43,130 nt of DNA from Leisingera sp. ANG-Vp (GTDB lineage Bacteria; Pseudomonadota; Alphaproteobacteria; Rhodobacterales; Rhodobacteraceae): positions 1 through 43,130 of the forward strand of contig NZ_JWLD01000040.1 of assembly GCF_000813725.1 (NCBI RefSeq). Direction: 5' to 3'. The position numbers were made by a program, and so were the translations under genes. The notes under the pieces are model-generated. The model searched no databases and was not told where the DNA came from. It was given only the letters and a program-made list of their open reading frames with translations. This document shows positions 40,802 through 43,130 of this stretch, in pieces (within the stretch, counting starts at the first letter, position 1; every line of letters begins with the position of its first letter).

Positions 40802-43042
40802 ATGGCCAGCATTGCAAAAATCGCCCGCCGCACGTTTCTGATCGGTTCTGCCGCCATCGTGGGCGGCGTGGCCTTTGGCGCCTATTACGTCAGCCGCCCG
40901 GCGCCCAACCCGCTGAAACCGGGCGAAGGCGAGGCCGCGCTCAATCCTTTCGTTCTGATCGACCAGAACGGCGTCACCCTGTTTGCGCCGCGCGCCGAAA
41001 TGGGACAGGGGGTGAAGACCAGCTGGGCAGCACTGATCGCCGAAGAACTGGATGTCGAGCTGGATCAGGTGCGCGTCCTGCACGGGCCTGCTGCCAAGGC
41101 CTATTACAACTCGGCCTTCATGGCGGATGCGCTGCCGGGCAAAGGCTACGACACCAGCAATTTCAAACACTCCATCGGCGAGGCGCTGGGGCATCTTGGC
41201 AAGGTGCTGAGCCTGCATGGCACCGGCGGCTCCACCTCGATGAAGGACGGGTTCAAGCGGATGCGGCTTGCCGGCGCCTCGGCCCGCGAGACGCTGAAAC
41301 AGGCTGCGGCAGAACGGCTCGGGCTAAGCCGCAGCCAGTTCAGCACCGCCAATGGCGCAGTGATAGCACCGGACGGCACCGCAATCCCATACGCCGATTT
41401 GGCCATGGAAGCGGCAAAACTGGAACCGGTCGAAGCAGATCTGCGCCGCAAGAGCGCGTGGCGGCTGATCGGTAAATCCCAGCCGCGCCTGGACATGGTG
41501 GAAAAGGCCACCGGCACCGCAGAATTCGGCATCGACGTGCGCTTGCCGGGGATGAAGTTTGCCGCGCTGCGGATGAACCCGCGCCAAGGCAGCGGCATGA
41601 AAGGCTTTGACGCCTCAGCCGCCAGCGCCATGCCCGGGGTGGAGAAAGTGATCGATATGGGCGCCGGTGTCGCCGTGGTCGCCAGCAACACCTGGCTGGC
41701 CATGCAGGCGGTTGAAGCGATCGAAGTGGAATGGGAAGACGCCCCCTATCCGCCGGAAACCGATCAGGTCTTTGCCCGCATCGCCGAAGCCTTTGATGAT
41801 GAGCCTAACTCCGTCATGCGCGACGATGGCAATGCGGATCAGAGGCCCGAAGGCGCAACCGAACTCACAGCAGAGTACCAGGTTCCCTATCTGGCCCATG
41901 CCACCATGGAACCGATGAACGCCACGGCGCTGCTGGAAAGGGACAAGCTGACCGTCTGGTGCGGTAATCAGATGCCAACTTTCACCCAGTCAAAATGCGC
42001 AGCTGAGGCAGGCCTCGAGAGCGAACAGGCGGACATCCGCACGACTTACCTGGGCGGCGGCTTCGGGCGCCGGGTGGAGTTCGATTATGCAGTGCTGGCA
42101 ACCCGTGTGGCAAAGGCAATGCCCGGGGTGCCGGTGCAGCTCACCTGGAGCCGCGAGGAGGACATGCGCCACGACATGTACCGCCCCGGAGCCATGGCCC
42201 GGATGCGCGGCGCGGTGAAGGACGGCCAGGCAGTACTGCTCGACGGCAAGGTGGCCGCAGCCTCCCCCACCCATCAGGCCATGCAGCGGCTGGCGGGCTT
42301 TACCCCTTCCGGCCCCGACAAGGTGCATGTGGAGGGCTTCTTCAACCCGCCCTATGCAATCCCGAACTTCCGTATGGCGGGCCACCTGTCGGATGTGCAG
42401 ATCCCGATCGGTTTCTGGCGCTCGGTCGGCAACAGCTTCAACGCCTTCTTTGTCGAAAGCTTCATCGACGAGATGGCCCATGCGGCCAGCACCGACCCGA
42501 TGGACTTCCGTCTGGGCCTTGCACGGCAGGAATGGGCGCCTGCCGCCGGCGTGCTGGAGGCGGTCAAGGAGATGTCCGGCTGGACCGGTCAAACGCCGGA
42601 GGGCACCGGCCGCGGCGTCGCCATGTGCTACAGCTTCGGCACGCCGGTGGCCGAGGTTATCGAAGTGGTGGAGGAAGAGGGCTCCATCCGCATCGCCAAG
42701 GCCTGGATTGCCTGCGATATGGGCCAGGCTGTCGACCCTGAGATCGTCAAGGCGCAGATGTTCGGCGGCATGGCCTACGGGCTGTCGGCGGCCTGTTTTG
42801 GCGAGATCACCTTCTCGGACGGTGCGGCTGAACAGGGCAACTTCCCGGACTATGACGCCCTGCGCATGCACACGATGCCGGAAACCGAAGTCCAAGTGCT
42901 GGAGACTCAGGCCCATATGGGCGGTGCCGGCGAGCCGGGCACCCCGCCAGCGGCGCCTGCGCTGGCAAATGCTCTGTTTGACCTCACTGGCAAGCGCGCG
43001 CGGCAGCTGCCCCTGATGCACATGTTTGATCTGCTGATCTGA
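40802..43042 (+). CDS. iorB: Molybdenum hydroxylase large subunit (isoquinoline 1-oxidoreductase beta type), exported
   Basis: The 746-residue molybdopterin-binding catalytic subunit hydroxylates an N-heterocycle or oxidises an aldehyde with water oxygen. The N-terminus shows a twin-arginine signal (R9-R10 in ARRTFLIG, then a hydrophobic core), so the assembled enzyme is probably carried to the periplasm. Molybdopterin-site segments include TYLGGGFGRRVEFDY and the C-terminal GGAGEPGTPP with the likely catalytic glutamate Glu711. It starts 3 nt after iorA. The cofactor would come from the pathway started by moaA. Confidence 0.9.
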   Translation: MASIAKIARRTFLIGSAAIVGGVAFGAYYVSRPAPNPLKPGEGEAALNPFVLIDQNGVTLFAPRAEMGQGVKTSWAALIAEELDVELDQVRVLHGPAAKAYYNSAFMADALPGKGYDTSNFKHSIGEALGHLGKVLSLHGTGGSTSMKDGFKRMRLAGASARETLKQAAAERLGLSRSQFSTANGAVIAPDGTAIPYADLAMEAAKLEPVEADLRRKSAWRLIGKSQPRLDMVEKATGTAEFGIDVRLPGMKFAALRMNPRQGSGMKGFDASAASAMPGVEKVIDMGAGVAVVASNTWLAMQAVEAIEVEWEDAPYPPETDQVFARIAEAFDDEPNSVMRDDGNADQRPEGATELTAEYQVPYLAHATMEPMNATALLERDKLTVWCGNQMPTFTQSKCAAEAGLESEQADIRTTYLGGGFGRRVEFDYAVLATRVAKAMPGVPVQLTWSREEDMRHDMYRPGAMARMRGAVKDGQAVLLDGKVAAASPTHQAMQRLAGFTPSGPDKVHVEGFFNPPYAIPNFRMAGHLSDVQIPIGFWRSVGNSFNAFFVESFIDEMAHAASTDPMDFRLGLARQEWAPAAGVLEAVKEMSGWTGQTPEGTGRGVAMCYSFGTPVAEVIEVVEEEGSIRIAKAWIACDMGQAVDPEIVKAQMFGGMAYGLSAACFGEITFSDGAAEQGNFPDYDALRMHTMPETEVQVLETQAHMGGAGEPGTPPAAPALANALFDLTGKRARQLPLMHMFDLLI

Positions 43043-43050
43043 CCGGGCCG

Positions 43051-43077
43051 GCGGCCTGCAGTTCAACAGCAGGCCGC
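43051..43077. terminator. Hairpin between iorB and the next convergent gene
   Basis: GCGGCCTGC and GCAGGCCGC form a perfect 9-bp stem with a 9-nt loop, 8 nt after the iorB stop. There is no T-run. It is likely a bidirectional terminator. Confidence 0.6.
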
Positions 43078-43088
43078 AAGCGCCGGTG

Positions 43089-43130
43089 TCAGTCCAGGAT
43101 CTTGACCATCCGGTAGTTGTGGATCTTCAC
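43089..43130 (-). CDS. C-terminus of an unidentified gene, cut by the right edge
   Basis: The minus strand reads VKIHNYRMVKILD and then TGA, 13 codons open to the window edge. The reading is consistent with a coding frame converging on iorB. It is too short to identify. Confidence 0.45.
   Translation of the reverse strand: MKIHNYRMVKILD

Noticed and set aside
1-43130. CRISPR arrays, tRNA or rRNA genes, insertion sequences, prophage or toxin-antitoxin pairs
   Set aside because: None seen. There are no regular repeat-spacer arrays, cloverleaf sequences, transposase or integrase motifs.

Overview
The window is high-GC chromosomal DNA from an alphaproteobacterium, most likely a marine Rhodobacteraceae (Roseobacter group; Leisingera, Phaeobacter or Ruegeria-like). 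I infer this from the style of the proteins, the tight head-to-tail operons, and GC-rich palindromic intergenic elements. No tRNA, rRNA, CRISPR array, insertion sequence, integrase or phage gene was seen. The gene content is ordinary chromosomal metabolism rather than an accessory island. The placement rests on recognition by eye, not on a search.

Layout. (1) About 1-8100: leucine/isovalerate catabolism on the minus strand: mccA (cut by the left edge), mccB, an AMP-forming acyl-CoA synthetase and ivd. Interleaved are a plus-strand orphan gene, an OmpW-type porin and a small periplasmic DUF1311-like protein whose start is coupled to the ivd stop. A 14-bp inverted repeat sits in the ivd promoter. 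(2) 8150-10160, minus: a DegT-family aminotransferase and phosphoglycolate phosphatase (gph). (3) 10292-14715, plus: glmU-glmS (UDP-GlcNAc supply), a flavin-binding PPOX-family protein and an AlkD-like DNA glycosylase. (4) 14716-18757: a minus-strand lipoprotein facing the operon moaA-waaA-glycosyltransferase (molybdopterin plus LPS core). (5) 18856-28478: a divergent module for uptake and hydrolysis of peptides or N-acyl amino acids. The minus arm is a fused two-domain ABC ATPase, argE and two tandemly duplicated M20 amidohydrolases. The plus arm is the binding protein and two permeases. (6) 28500-31000: a YeeE/YedE sulfur transporter overlapping tail-to-tail with a DUF3422 membrane protein. 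(7) 31225-34827, minus: pntB and pntA (transhydrogenase) with a tandem repeat before pntA, then an isoprenylcysteine methyltransferase-like membrane enzyme. (8) 35049-39535: an exported metallo-beta-lactamase-fold protein with an abnormal metal motif, divergent from an SDR, a YjbR/MmcQ protein, kynureninase and tryptophan 2,3-dioxygenase. (9) 39658-43130: a TetR regulator divergent from a two-subunit molybdenum hydroxylase (isoquinoline oxidoreductase type), then the last 13 codons of another minus-strand gene.

How it fits together. Several units funnel amino-acid-derived carbon into central metabolism: leucine via ivd/mcc, tryptophan via kynA/kynU, and N-acyl amino acids or peptides via the ABC/M20 module. 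glmS/glmU, waaA and the glycosyltransferase serve the envelope. moaA would supply molybdopterin for the molybdenum hydroxylase at the right end.

No clear, wholly new multi-gene system stands out. The best candidates for new biology are the ABC/M20/ArgE module with its duplicated hydrolases, the metal-motif-altered exported MBL protein, the TetR/IorAB divergent promoter, and the repeat array before pntA.
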